A stretch of 64,000 nucleotides of DNA from Nepenthes gracilis (Eukaryota > Streptophyta > Magnoliopsida > Caryophyllales > Nepenthaceae), in assembly GCA_033239525.1 (NCBI GenBank), contig BSYO01000014.1:10896021-10960020 (forward strand), in the 5' to 3' direction. The stretch's first letter is position 1; the number at the start of each line of letters is the position of its first letter. The notes under the pieces were generated by a model. It was not told where the DNA came from and did not search any database. It worked only from the letters and a program-made list of their open reading frames with translations. Positions 45,310 through 57,352 of this stretch are shown here, piece by piece. The translations under genes and the position numbers were made by a program.

Positions 45310-46100
45310 ATGATCAAAAAAGCATACTTTTCTTTTGTCTGTCTGTCTCTGAGTGTGGTCATTTCCCATACTATGTTGGCTAAGCCATTTTGCTATCCTT
45401 GTCAAGGCACGCTTTGGGGAGCCACTTGCACTATGCTCATCCTCAGTTGGGGATGTCGTCACATCTCATGCTTGGTGGGATGCTCTATCCATGGAGTTGG
45501 ATGTTGCCGCACGTCCAAGATGAAGTCTCACAAGGCCCAGCTGGGTTTTGAGGGCACAGCAGTCTAACTCTGGGTCTTAAGCCGCTACGCGCATGACACC
45601 GTTTGGGTGCTCAACCCCGCTTGGGGCATCGTCGCTCACGTGCACATGGTCCTAGCCCGTTGACCTTCATTGACTGAGAGTGCACTCTTCCTCGAAAAAA
45701 AGATCACCGCATACCTACTGTTTAGGCTCCCTAAAGTTTTAATAGTCATTTCGTCGGGAGCTTCTGGAGCCCCCAAGCCTATTTGTTCCACCACATATGG
45801 GTCGCTTGGTGCAAAGCCAAGGTTTCTCGATCGCTAAAGGGCCTTTCAGCTTGGAGCTATAGTTTGGAGTTCAACCGCTTGCAGGTCGCTCGACATGGAG
45901 CCAAGGTTTTTCTTACAGGTGGACAAGCGTCCTCCTAACTTAGGGGGAATATAGGCCAGTTTGCTTTTCAAAATGGCAACCATGCATGCACTCAGATAAA
46001 CAGTCAAACATGAATATGAAAATAACAATTTCATTATTAAAGACACAACACATGTGCAAGCACCCCGAACCATGTATACACACCTTACCTGGGCGTGTTC
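45310..46100. other. Tat3 spacer, antisense ORF to integrase
   Basis: No coding frame with family resemblance. It contains diverged AACCGCTTGCAGGTCG-like repeats near 45870 that match the position of the tandem repeats in Tat2 (23342-23475). Normal noncoding part of this element type. Confidence 0.5.
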
Positions 46101-46109
46101 GCTGGTCAT

Positions 46110-47030
46110 TGATGGTATTTCTTGAAGTGGGTAGCATTCTAAGTCGAGGGGACTAGTTTGTCGTCTTGGGTACGCAGCTTATACGCCCCGTTCTAGAGGA
46201 TCGCCGAGATTAGGAATGGCCCCTCCAAGTTTGGGGAGAGTTTGTTCCTATGAGCAATTTTGCCCATTACCTCTACACTTTGAAGGACCAAATCCTTGAC
46301 CTCGAGCAAGTAAGCTTTCACCCGCTTATTGTATAGTGAGTAACACGCTGTTTATAGGCTGTCGCCCTCAGGCAAGCCACGTCGTGGGCGTCCGAGAGCA
46401 GGTCCAGGTACTCTTTGTACCCCTGGGAGTTGCTCATGGGGTCGAAGCATTCAACCCAAAGACTAAGCAACCCTACTTCGACAGGGGTGACTGCTTCCGT
46501 CCCGTAACATAGACTAGAGGGTGTCTCCCATGTTGGTTCCCGCGGGATCGTCCGATACGGCCATAGCACTGACGATAACCCATCGGCCCAAGTGCCTACT
46601 GCATCTTCAAGTTTAGTCTTCAGCCCATGCAACAACGTTCAATTAATCACTTAGACCTAGCCATTAGCCTGCAGGGTATGCAAGGATGTGTGAACCAAGT
46701 TGATGCGTAAACTTGTGCAGTATTTGGAAAATTATTTGTCAGAGAATTGGGTCCCTTGTCGGTCACTATGACCTCAGAAATCTCAAACCGACAAACAATA
46801 TTCTGACGAATGAACTCAATTACATTCTACTCGGTTATGCACGTCAGGTGAGTGGCCTCAACCCACTTGGTGAAGTAGTCGTTACCAACGATGAGAAATT
46901 TTCTCTAATCGGAGGCCAAGGGCATGGGCCCAAGGATATCAAACCTCCACTGTGCGAACGGCCATGGGAATTGCAGGCTCTGTAACTCCATATGCAGCTA
47001 GGTTCTCATGAACTTGGCAGGTCGCACACC
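46110..47030 (-). pseudogene. Tat3 integrase remnant
   Basis: The zinc-finger end FIKRCATCQVHENL is near 47000-47040; core pieces follow with frame changes. The C-terminal part at 46318-46635 reads LKTKLEDAVGTWADGLSSVL, YRTIPREPTWETPSSLCYGTEAVTPVEVGL. The last segment KLSPNLEGPFLISAILQNGAYKLRT ends near 46110. It closely parallels the Tat2 integrase. The upstream end is fused directly to gag sequence. Confidence 0.82.
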
Positions 47031-47936
47031 TTTTGATGAAGGCGGATGAGATGTCAGGGTTGCTTCTCTTCCCTCCGACTAGAGACAAACTAGCACAGGA
47101 AGTAGTTGGCAAGCTCATCGAAGAATCGGCTAGAGTTGGGTCAAAGGCCATGAAACTAGAGCCTAGCATCCCCTTGAGCGACAGAGGGGAGCACCGGTAT
47201 ATAAAGGCCTCGCTCACTGTGTGGAAGGACAGTAGCACCCGGAAGTAGTCTAGGTGATCCATCGGATCCATACTTCTATCGTACACATCCAACGTTGACA
47301 TCTTAAACTTAAGGGGGAGCGGCTACGTCCGGATGTCCATGACGAATGGAGACCTCCTCAGGTCAAGCGCCTATCGCCCGTCTTCTCCCTTAAACACGTA
47401 CTGCTATATCGTTTACACCTTCTCTTCTATCCGAGAGGTGGACCCGCTCCTCTTCGTGTTGATGAAGCATCGGAGCTCAAAGTTCTCTGGAGGGTCACGC
47501 AGGTCATGGCGACAGCCCACGTGGGGTGGCCGAGTACTGCATGAGCCCTCCCCTCTGGTCAGGGACCTTTATGGGAGTTGTGGGGGTTCCACCGCTCTTG
47601 GCTTTCTTCCGACACTTCTCCGCTCGGGAGGCTCATGGCTGTTGTCTGGGCCCTGCTGCCGGAGGCCACCCGAGACCCAACATCATCAGGACTAGTTGCT
47701 TTCGCTGCTGGGGCCCTCGTCCCGTGTCCCTTGGGGTCCTGGGACGGGAGCTCCCGTCCATTGCGTACCAACATTAGGCATAGTACCTAAAGCATCTATT
47801 TCATGTCGCCCACATCCGCTGCCATCTTGTGCACGTCAAGCTCGGGCAGCTCATCAACAAGGCTACCCACAGAGTCATCACCGTGAGCGGTAGTGTCCCT
47901 TGCTAGTCCGCTAGCCTACGCTCTAATGTTAACCAT
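47031..47936 (-). pseudogene. Tat3 gag remnant, fused to integrase
   Basis: Start ATG at 47936: MVNIRA, stop, ASGLARDTTAHGDDSVG, parallel to Tat2 MVNTRAQTSAPARD. The capsid segment at about 47100-47301 reads YDRSMDPMDHLDYFRVLLSF and EAFIYRCSPLSLKGM, the conserved Tat gag block (usually YDG-x-DP-x-DHL). After SLVGGKRSNPD the same open frame (46939-47301) passes into the integrase zinc finger (SSAFIKRCATCQ). The gag C-terminus, PR, RT and RNase H are gone. Confidence 0.82.
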
Positions 47937-48007
47937 CTTCTGAGTAGGAGATCGGATGTCGTAACGAGTGGTTAGACTTTTTCATCGTTTCCCATAAACG
48001 GTGCCAA

Positions 48008-48949
48008 TGATGCGTCTATGGGTCCGAATTCTCGTGCGAATTAAGGAGCCTTCAGATTTCTCGTCTCGGATTTATCACGAACGGGTCCGATCTCCGCGTC
48101 TCTCAATCTGGGCCCTGCGCGCCACAAATTATGAACAAGAGGTTAGAGGACGGTGGGATATTCTCCCGTCATAAACACTCCGATATTCAAGTTAGAAATT
48201 TTTCTCCAGGGATGGAAAGATGCAGGCATGAAGGTAAACGTGAGGGGGAATGTACATATGCTAGTATGGAAAGGGTATGTGTGGTGTTTGGAGGAGGCTT
48301 GTGCACCCCTTTTGCACTGCTGAGAGTGTCTCGCTAAGGTCACCAGATTGAGGCGGTGGTCTGAGGGAAGAGAGCTAGTTCTTTCTCCTCGTTTGTTTGA
48401 ATACGAGGCGTCAGGATGGATTTCAAATCCCAAGTCGTCGATTCAGTTGCTCAAAATGGGATCCCCTTCTTTGTTGAGGGAGTAGATATTTGTAAGCTCC
48501 ATGGAGGAGGCTTTTGGGCACAGGAACCTTCAATAGGTGGCCTATCTAGATTCATCGGCTGCTGAACACTAGTTGTGGCTAGCGATGTCAGTTGTCGCCT
48601 TGTGGTGGCGCGAGAACCGCCGTCGGGCGTCGCCGACACAAACCTGTTAGACTTTGCTTAGATTGGTCAAGCTGCTACTGGAACGATGTGCACTGCGACT
48701 TGACAACGTTGACCTTATCTCCTATTGGTTGGCATTCTTGAGCTGACGCCTCCTGCACTGCCCGTCTGCAGCTGTTTCAGGAGAGACACGGGCGAAGCTG
48801 ATAGGGCATTCGTCTGAGGCGCCTTGTGGGTCTTGCTCCATGCCTCCAGGATCTGTTTCCTAAATGGGCTTGGCCGCTGATTAGGCCTGCCTATGCTGTT
48901 ATCAGCTAGGCCTTGTTGGATTTGGCCCAAATCTGTACTGAACCCATCA
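48008..48949 (-). repeat. Tat3 5' LTR (right)
   Basis: 942 bp, TGATGCGTCTATGGG...GAACCCATCA, followed by AAGGT. Homologous along its length to 39654-40544 (shared TCTCGTCTCG, ATCACGAACGGGTC, GGAGGAGGCTTGTGC). Confidence 0.9.
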
Positions 48950-48954
48950 AAGGT

Positions 48955-49740
48955 ATTGAAGAAAATCATTGATTATTAATGAGAGATTACCAAAATATTC
49001 TTCCAATAATCCTACGAATTTGATACGTCTAATCCTAACATGAAATTAACATAAACTCGCCTACAATTAATAGCGTATCAATTATATAAGATTTGAATCC
49101 CAAAGAAACATTTTAGTGATGACTAATTTAATTAAATTTATATATTTTTTATATTAATTGTGATTTTGAGAGAAAAAAAATTAAGTTTTTAACTTGATTA
49201 AATTAGGACAAATGGCACCTCACTTGCATTTGCCCCATACTCAACATATTTTTAATAGTAACGGTGCACCTAATGGATGCCACCGGAGCACTCACATGCA
49301 TTTTATGTAGAATATTCGCACATGATATGCATTCTGTCCAAACACATGTATATTTGGGATAGAATATTAACGCCTGAAGGGTATTCGCAGGCTGTGTGGA
49401 TTATGCATTAGCACCTGATTTACGCATAATCAACACTCATATTCTAGTTTTCTATAAGTAGGCTCATTAACTAATTTTTTTTCATATCTATTGGAGTCTT
49501 GAGATAAGAGAAAGAAAAAAAGAGGAGAAACAAGAGAATGATTGAGAAAAAGCAGTAGAAAGATTTAGAGTGAAATCAAATATATTTTCCTAAAAATCAA
49601 GTGAGAATAAATACATTCAAACTTTTGTTCTCTTATGGTTGATATTTTCTATAATTTTGAGATATTTTTTATTATAAATACTTATACGTATCTTAATTTT
49701 ATATTAAAACTATTTCAAAACTTTATATACATGGAATCCT
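48955..49740 (+). repeat. Family Z LTR fragment, plus orientation
   Basis: Inverted relative of 38950-39650. It shares, as reverse complement, CTATAAGTAGGCTCATTAACTAA (49451 on; compare CTATTATAAATAGTGAGTTTGACTAA) and the leader AATCAAGTGAGAATAAATACATTCAAAC. It begins at the edge of Tat3, so Tat3 inserted between head-to-head LTR fragments. No coding content. Confidence 0.5.
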
Positions 49741-51000
49741 TCCCCATTTCATAAAATCTTATGAAATACTTACCTAAAAGTTGCACAAATTATATTTAAG
49801 TACTGAATCTCTATTTAAAGCTCCTACATGCCTTTAAATTATGTTTAAAGCCCTTGCATGCCACGTTGCCAATTCTAAAATCTAATTATATTAATTTGCC
49901 AATTTACATTTAAGATAAACTAGATTTTAACACTTTGGACTCAAAATAAAATTGTTTATTCCACTTATAAAATCCAAAATAAAATCAAAATGTGAACTTA
50001 AAAAATCAAATATCAACAGATAACCCCCAAAAAAGTAGTTATTTAAATTATAGGATTGAAATATCACACCCAAAGGCTACTCCGAATATTAAAACCTCGA
50101 AGTATACATAAGAAAAAATATCCATAGTAAAATCAAAATATTTAGAAATCATAAGTCAATTAAACTATTAAAAGAAAATCAAAATTAAACTTAATGCTAT
50201 CATCATACATCATTATTACCTGAATTACAAAATAAATCCAATTAAACCAAAACTAAAAATGAAAAACCACGGTTCCGTTCTAAATATTAATACATCAACT
50301 GATCCAACATTTTAAATCTATCCCCAAACACCTATCCCTCGATCAAATCACCTGTAAGTAAGTACCAAATCATCTAATTTGAAATGTTAGTAAAATAAAA
50401 ACAATAGTTAGCCAAATATTCAGTAAATTATATACAATATTTTTATCTGAAAGTATATATGCATATACCAAAGTTTATGGTAGAATATAATATGATCAAA
50501 TACCCAGAAAATTAATAAAATTACTTCGTAACTTATCATATATAATCTAAAATTGATATTTTATGTATACCAAATTATGTAAATATATAAAATATATTCA
50601 AATCAAACAAAAAAATATAGATGACCAAAGATTAGTGATAACCTTACTAACAATGGCAAATATCAAAGCTTAAATTATAATTATTTTTACATAACTAAAA
50701 GTCATATGCTACTATTTAAAATTTATAAACGGGTCGTAAACATATAACTCTATAGATAGGACCGAATATCACTTTTTTAACTTGCGGATGATAGATGCGA
50801 CATTCAATTTATTAATAATATATTATGATATATATAAATATATTCCGTTAACTCTTTACAACTGTCTATACACAATTAAATTAAAAATTCTACTCAACTA
50901 TGAACATATTTTTAGATTTTTTCATACCTAAGAAAATATATAGGTCATTAAGTTTATGTATAGTTTTCTTCTTATTTTTTCAAATATATGATATTTAATA
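49741..51000 (-). repeat. Diverged LTR-like fragments, minus orientation
   Basis: From 50067 (TATCACACCCAAAGG, a decayed LTR start) the order CTATAGATAGGACCGAATATCAC, then a GATGATAGATGC-type block, matches family Z around 36600 in the same orientation. 49741-50060 is AT-rich and carries another donor-like ACTTACCT. There is no coding sequence. Boundaries are approximate. Confidence 0.4.
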
Positions 51001-53462
51001 TATCATAACCCCAGGCCTAACCCGCGCCCGACGCAAGCTCGAGCCCCCTATCGAGTGCGGATTCTAGCAAAGGGGCGCCCGAAGCGCACTTAACGTACAC
51101 TCGAGTGCCAAATCCAGTGGGGTGCCGCCCGACGGGCGCTCATGCACCAATTCAGCTATTTAAGTGCGTCAAGCTGCTTTCCATATCATTTTTCGTATGG
51201 GAAGAGAGAGAGGAGAGAGAGAACGCGATGCAAAAGATAGAGAATGAGAAGATCAAAACTCTCGGGTTCGATTTCGACTTGGAGTTATTTAGATAAGTTG
51301 TAGATGGGGTCGAGACAAGTGTACCCATACCCTCATCTTTCGTTTCTTTTCACTTTTATTCTGTTTTCTTCAAGTATCATCGTTTCTATACCCGATTAAG
51401 TTTACATTTTGTATAACCCATGACTTGAGCATGTACATAAGTGGATTTCATATCCGATTTCTTAGTTTTGACCGATTTTTCAAATCAAAACCCTAACCCC
51501 ACGCTCGGAACGATTTTACCCATTTATTTTAATATTTATGCATGAATTGGCTTTAAAATATGGATACCCGTACCTTATATATATTAATATATCGATTGGG
51601 TATCCAATTTGATAGATTTATGCGATTTTGTACACTAGAAAATCCTAACCCACACCCCGACATCTTTACCCATGAAAATTAGGGTTTGTGCATAATTTAG
51701 TTTTCAAACTTAAAAATCCTAACTTCATCGACGTGGGTATTCCAATTATTTGATATTTGTGTACATTTATTTTGTATATGTTAATTTTACATATTACAGG
51801 AATATTGTCGGATGTGAATTGAGATAATTATCCACATGTACACTTCGTATGTTATTTTATATATGTTCTAAAAATTATGTTCATGAAATTATGAAGAAAT
51901 TTATTGTCCGGAAGCTCTAAAGGTATGTCCGGCGCTTTGTGGTAAGAACTCCTCACATGTTCAAAATTTTATATTGATTTATGCATATAATTGAAAGCAT
52001 GTGAAGATATGAATGCATAAGAAACGATTATCTGTATCTGTATTAAGGAATTATGAAAGACTTTCAAAGTATACGAAGGAAATGCCACAATTTAATATGT
52101 TATAATTTGTTCTTTCGAAGTAAGAACTTTGTGAAAGAAGTTTTAAAGAATAAGAAATTATGAAATCTGGACCACAGATTTATATTTCAAATGGTAGTAT
52201 TTCATAACATGTCTTAAAATATTACAGTGGTAGATCGAGGAATGCTCCTAGACCACGGGAGATGTTTTGGTGGTGTATGTTGTTATTTGGCCCTAGGTAT
52301 TGGATACTTTCTGCCACAAGACGTTAAAGTTACGTATGTAGCATATATGTTATTTGGCCCTAAGTATCAGACACCGTTCGCCATAGAATGGTAAAGTTGA
52401 ATGGGTAGCATATCTATTATTCGGCCATAAGTATCGGGCACCGTCCGCCATAGAATATTAAAGTTGTATGGGTAGCATATCTGTTATTTAGCCTTAGATA
52501 TCAAGCACCGTTAGCCACGGGACATTAAAGTTGCGTGGATAGCATATCTGTTATTTTGACCTAGGTATCAAGCACCGTCCGCCACAGGACGTGAAAGTTG
52601 CGTGGATAGCATATCTGTTATCTGGCCTTATATACCTGGTGAAAGATATGCCGTCTGCCACAGGACATTAATGTTGAGATTCATTAGTAGCGCTTTAAAA
52701 TGTGCAAGTGCAAACACATTCCTTTCCTCGATTGACTACTTCGTTAGCTGGTAAGGTCTGTTGGCCCTGATCCGCAAAGTAAAAAAGTTATGCATATTTT
52801 AAAACCTAAAGAAAGATCTGTAAATCAAGAAAGATAAATGTATTTCGAAAAGTACATTTGATCATGATTTATATTTATACATCCTCATTATACTCATATA
52901 TCCCTCCTCTACTTTATTTTACATATATTGTTACCACCTTTAATTGTATTATGCTTATTTAGCATTTGACCAACCTTTATGATTTTTCCTTACCTCCAGA
53001 TAAGTACGAGCTTATACCTGATAGGGTAGGGTAGAGGATTAGAAGTCAGCTAGGCTGAAAATTTGGAGGATAATCTTGATGACTTAGTTTTTGTAGAATT
53101 GTACCCCTTTTTATGGAGTACTATGTATATTTGAGAGGGTTTTGTATATTAATGTATGTGTATGATCGTGATATTCATGTAGCTTAATTTAGTTCCGCTG
53201 CTATATTGATGGTTATATATATATACTTCTGCATATTGTTATGGTTTATATTTTGATACTTAATGGCATCTTTCTATCCAATATTATGTCCGAAGACGTG
53301 ACATGGGAGCCACAAATATATTGTGGCATTTGAATCCTATGTTGTCTATTGTGGATATTTATATGTGCTATACAGGAATATTGTACATGTTTGTATTAGT
53401 CTGACGGCCGTTTTACAGTTAGGACCTTGCCGATTTCTGGTTATGATTTTTTTGAGTCGTCA
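51001..53462 (+). repeat. Chromovirus-type LTR, plus orientation (family Y relative)
   Basis: Ends TTGAGTCGTCACA at 53462, the reverse complement of the TGTGACGG...-type start seen at 32419 and 11420. From about 51290 it is the inverted counterpart of 32419-34470 (for example CCCATGACTTGAGCATGTAC, TGGTAAG(A/G)...TTGGCCCTG). It contains five roughly 80-bp repeats at about 52270-52660 (ATCTGTTATTTGGCCCTA..CACCGTCCGCCA). The GC-rich 51001-51200 is a U3-like region with TATA-like CTATTTAAG (51157-51165). The 63-aa ORF at 51105 is LTR sequence. Probably a solo or truncated LTR. Confidence 0.65.
52270..52670. repeat. Roughly 80-bp tandem repeats in the family Y LTR
   Basis: About five units, each with AGCATATCTGTTATT(T/C)GGCC, TATC(A/G)GGCACCGTCCGCCA and AAGTTG(C/T)(G/A)TGG. 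This is the same position and style as the 33-bp array in the Tekay LTR (GGCTACATTTTAGG...GCACTCGACCATC), so the two may share an origin. Confidence 0.75.
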
Positions 53463-54648
53463 CAATTAATAATGTCAAATGTATACAAAATTAATAATAA
53501 CATACGACATACTATCAACTATTCAAGATTCAACTCCATGTCATAACTATAACTCAAAAGTTATAAAATAACTAAACACTAGAAATACAATTGAGATTTT
53601 ATCAAATCTAAATATTAATAAAAATATATGTTTCATTAAACATATCTAAACAAAGGTCTCAATGATATAAAATACCTTGATAATCTCCTCGAATCTTATA
53701 TACCATTGTGGACCAAAGTCTACATTCCCATCACTAACAAGTGGGTAAAATTTATAATGTATCAATACTTATAAGTTTAGCAAATGATCAATTATATAAA
53801 CCTAATGGAAGCAGTGGATAAAGCAAGTCCAATTGCAACTGGTGGTGGACCAACCATCTCTCTCTTTCCTCACCTAGCCTTGCCCCTTCTAGGGCTTCCT
53901 TAGGCTTAAACCTTCTCCAGCCCATATTCCTTTCTTAAATAGATAAAATCTAAAGAAATCGTAACAGTAAAGTAAATATAAAGTCTTAACAATAATGTAA
54001 AGAATGATTCTTAACGGTGAAATAATCTATTACTATTGGATAAGCGTACCGACTGGAGCATCTTGATTGGCTCGTTTGCATGGAGCCTTCTAATTAGTCG
54101 TATGATGCTAGCGAGAGCTCGTGATTGGCTTATTTATTCTAGGCCTTTATTTAGTAGTCTATTCATCCATCCCAATCCATAAGTTTTTCTCCATCCAGTT
54201 TATTTGTTTCATTCGGTTCAACTATCATGTGTCCACTTTACTAGAACCCGAAAAACTTACATCTCTTCCTAGATCTTGCGTGTGTCTTCTAGTTAAAAAG
54301 TCGAGATAGATAGATAGACAGCAGTTGCCAAAATGTTCACAGAATTCCTACAGGTACTATAGAAGCATTTGGTCATCACTAGTTATCTAATGTAAGTAGC
54401 AAGCCCCTCTAACGTTTTTTCATCAACTGACTACAGTCCAAAACCAGAGCAAATAAGATTCAATAATAATGAAAATGGATGAACTCAAGCTTCAATTCAA
54501 TTGGTCGGGTTACTAATTTCAATGTCATTGATCTCCCAACCTTCACGAGGATATTTCTTCTCTAGACAACCTCTCATATCCAAACAGAAACCATTGAGAG
54601 AGGAAAAACCCAAGCAAAATACTACCAATCTTCCTCAATGCGGGAGCT
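53463..54648. other. Intergenic AT-rich spacer
   Basis: No gene recognised. A pyrimidine-rich 53850-53935 and short ORFs such as 54121-54309 have no family resemblance. Confidence 0.5.
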
Positions 54649-55587
54649 TGTTGGGATAGATAGCGTCCGACTACTACCACAGGCACACACAGTGAAAGGA
54701 GGAATAGGAAAGAAGAAAATGACCACCAAGGTTATACGTAAAAAATTCTTCTCAAATAAGAAAAAAATCACGGGACACTTAATCCACAAACAAGTTTCAC
54801 TATATGAGATTGGTTACAAACCACACACACAGCTACACAAACCGTTAAGGCAAAACTGAAGAATAGAGTACAATTGAACAAAAAACGTCATGCTTTGGTT
54901 TTCACTCACTGCTCTATTTTCTTCTCTATCTTTCTCTCCTCAATCTCATGCACTTAGAAACTTTTTCTTCCACTCTCTCTCACTACCGTTTCTATACAGG
55001 CGCAAATATATTGATAATCTGTAGAATATTCTATTTCCAATAAAATCTGTCCCTACCAATAATATAAAGATACTTTGCACAAAACAGCTCCCAAAAATCA
55101 CGCATAACCTCCTGAGATCATGCATGTTCAGAAAATCTTCTAAGCTGGCACCTTACTAGATTCCCTGATAAATGGCCAATATTCTGTCAACCGTCTTTTT
55201 CTCTTGACCGGTCAACATCCATGTTGACCGTCTTCTTCACTTGGTCGGTCAACACCCATATTGACCGTCTTCTTCACTTGGCCGGCAAACGCCCACATTG
55301 ACGGGTCAGTCATCCTTCTACAATCCTTGGGCAAAGCTACAGACCTCTAGTTGGTTAACAATATGTTGCTGGAACACATAATTAGCCGGTTAACAAGTTA
55401 ACCAATCATTTCTACCTGTTCAGAACTTTCGGTCAACAAACATTGACCGAAATTCCTTGTGCCAATATGTGCATGGTTTGCCGATACTCAGCGCGCAAGC
55501 CCATGAACCTTAGTCACACACAAAGTTCTCGTACTCCATCCAAGTTCTCTGGCCACCAGGACTTCCACACAGGAGTGACCCCTAACA
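54649..55587 (-). repeat. Copia 3' LTR (left)
   Basis: TGTTGGGATAGATAGCG...ACCCCTAACA. It includes a dense array of TTGACC and GGTCAA motifs at 55180-55460, among them the palindrome TTGACCGGTCAA at 55204-55215. Confidence 0.88.
55180..55460. promoter_or_regulatory. W-box-like TTGAC cluster in the copia LTR
   Basis: At least nine TTGAC/GTCAA cores, several as TTGACCG or GGTCAAC in 43-45 bp tandem units (TTGACCGTCTTCTTCACTTGG...). TTGAC[C/T] is the WRKY transcription-factor site. The right LTR repeats the pattern at 60110-60350. WRKY control is inference. Confidence 0.5.
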
Positions 55588-55598
55588 AACTTTTCCTC
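55588..55598 (-). other. Copia polypurine tract
   Basis: The plus strand reads AACTTTTCCTC after the left LTR, so the minus strand is GAGGAAAAGTT. The usual position for second-strand priming. Confidence 0.65.
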
Positions 55599-55789
55599 AC
55601 GACCATGGAGAATTAGAATCCGTCAGTCCAGCCAAACTGCAACAAGACTCATTCTTACTTTTTGGTAAAATCTTGGTCATCATCTCCGTACCATTTTCTT
55701 CAGTTTTGACCTTCTCTAGTAAAAGCAAACCCACTTCAATAACATCTCTCACCTAATGGTATAGAACATCAATATGCTTCGATCTGGAA

Positions 55790-57310
55790 TTGAATGAGGA
55801 GTTCTTGCACTCTAACTATCACAAAGTATCTCATACTTCTCCTATTTGAGGGCCAATTCTTGGATAAACTTTTTCATCCACAATATCTTTTGCAAGCTTC
55901 TATCACTGCAATGTACTCGACCTCAATAATTGAAAGGGCAACGCACTTCTACAACTTGGACTGCCAAAAAACTACTCCTCCAGTAAATTTTACCAAGTAT
56001 CCTAGGTGGACTTACAAGAGTCAATATCTCTGGCCATATCAGTATCCCAGTATCCCACCAATTGAGGCTTGTCACTTCCAAGACACAGGCACATCTTGAA
56101 AGTTCCTCGGATATATCTCATTATCTATTTGACCGCAGGCCAATGCTCCCTTCTTAGGTTTGACAAAAAATGGTTTACAGTACCAACTGCGTGTGCTATA
56201 TCATGCCTCGTACATACCAAGGCGTACATCAAGATTCCTACAGCTGAAGAGTAAGGCACACCTTTCATGTACACTTTCTCAGCATCCGAGGATGGACATT
56301 GGCAACTGCTCAGTTTGTAGTGGTTTGCCAGCGGTGTGCTCACAGGCTTGGACTTATCCATATTGAAACACTAGAACACTTTTTCAATTTAGTTTTCCTA
56401 GGACAGCCACAATCTTCCTACCTCTCGATCACGAGTAATATGATGCCAAGAATCTATTTCGCCGACCCCAGATCCTTCATGATAAATGACTGTCCAAGTT
56501 GCTACTTTATCTCCTTTATCCAAGCACCATTACATCCAACGATCAGCATGTCATCTACATAAAGGAAAAATATGACAAAGTCATCCTCAAAAAATCTCTG
56601 TATCAATATACAGTGGTCACAAGTAGTCTCTCAGTATCCCTAAATAATTATGACTGACTCAAATTTTTTGTACCACTGTCTAGAAACCTGTTTCAATCCA
56701 CACAGACTCTTCCTCAAACGACAAACAAGTCGTTCCTTCCCCTTAACCTTCAATCCTTCCTTCCTCCTCAAAATCACCATGAAGAAAAGCCGCCTAGACA
56801 TCCAGTTGCTCCACCTCTAGATTCCGAGTAACAGCTAAGCCAAGCACAACCCTTATGGAAGACATCTTCACCACCGGGCTAAATATCTCATCAAAATCAA
56901 CCCCTTTCCATTAATTAAAATATTTTACCACTAACCGTACCTTGTACCTTGGCTGTGTGGTATTTTCATTAGTCTTCAAACAGAAGACCCGCTTATTCTT
57001 TAGAGCTTTCTTCCCCTTAGACAATTTAGCCAAGTTAAATGTGTGATTTTCATTGAGAGAGCTTATTTCATCTTTCATAACTTCTAGCCATCTCTCCTTA
57101 TTCACATCCTTCATAGCCTCTTCAAAAGTTTTAGGCTCTCTGACAACAGTAAGTAAAACATACTCATTAGATAACAGACGGACAAACGGTCGTCTGTTCC
57201 TCAAGGATCTTCGAACAGGAGCCTCCTCGGCCGATTGAGGAGCGACTTCATCCTGGTCTTTATCAGGCGCTGTAACTGCGTCATTATTATCCTCAGCCAC
57301 TCTGGGTCAC
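55790..57310 (-). pseudogene. Copia reverse transcriptase and RNase H remnant
   Basis: The RT N-terminus is at 56911-57300 (RRSLRNRRPFVRL ... EPKTFEEAMKDVNKERWLEVMKDEI). The catalytic box near 56545-56575 reads FLYVDDMLI, intact. The RT end is at 56125-56361 (KPVSTPLANHYKLS ... VPYSSAVGILMYALVCTRHDIAHAVG), typical of the Tork/SIRE side of Ty1/copia. An RNase H remnant follows to about 55790. Stops and frameshifts occur between blocks. Confidence 0.87.
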
Positions 57311-57352
57311 TGTTCTCGTACTGTAAAGGTACTGGACAGACAATTTTAACAT

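Larger units (their letters stand above)
39654..48949 (-). mobile_element. Tat3: internally deleted Ty3/gypsy Tat-type element
   Basis: Left LTR 39654-40544 (891 bp), right LTR 48008-48949 (942 bp), with flanking AAAGT (39649-39653) and AAGGT (48950-48954), a target-site duplication with one mismatch. A clean pyrimidine run CTACCCCCCCA (40545-40555) marks the polypurine tract and a GGTGCCAATG motif precedes the right LTR. Reading right to left: gag, then integrase directly, then a long plus-strand region with antisense-ORF modules. PR, RT and RNase H are absent. Distinct from Tat1 and Tat2: the LTRs share only short blocks with theirs. Confidence 0.88.

Noticed and set aside
51105..51296. 63-aa ORF beside a GC-rich stretch
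   Set aside because: It corresponds to the U3/leader of a chromovirus-type LTR, homologous in inverted form to the 34.4-kb region.
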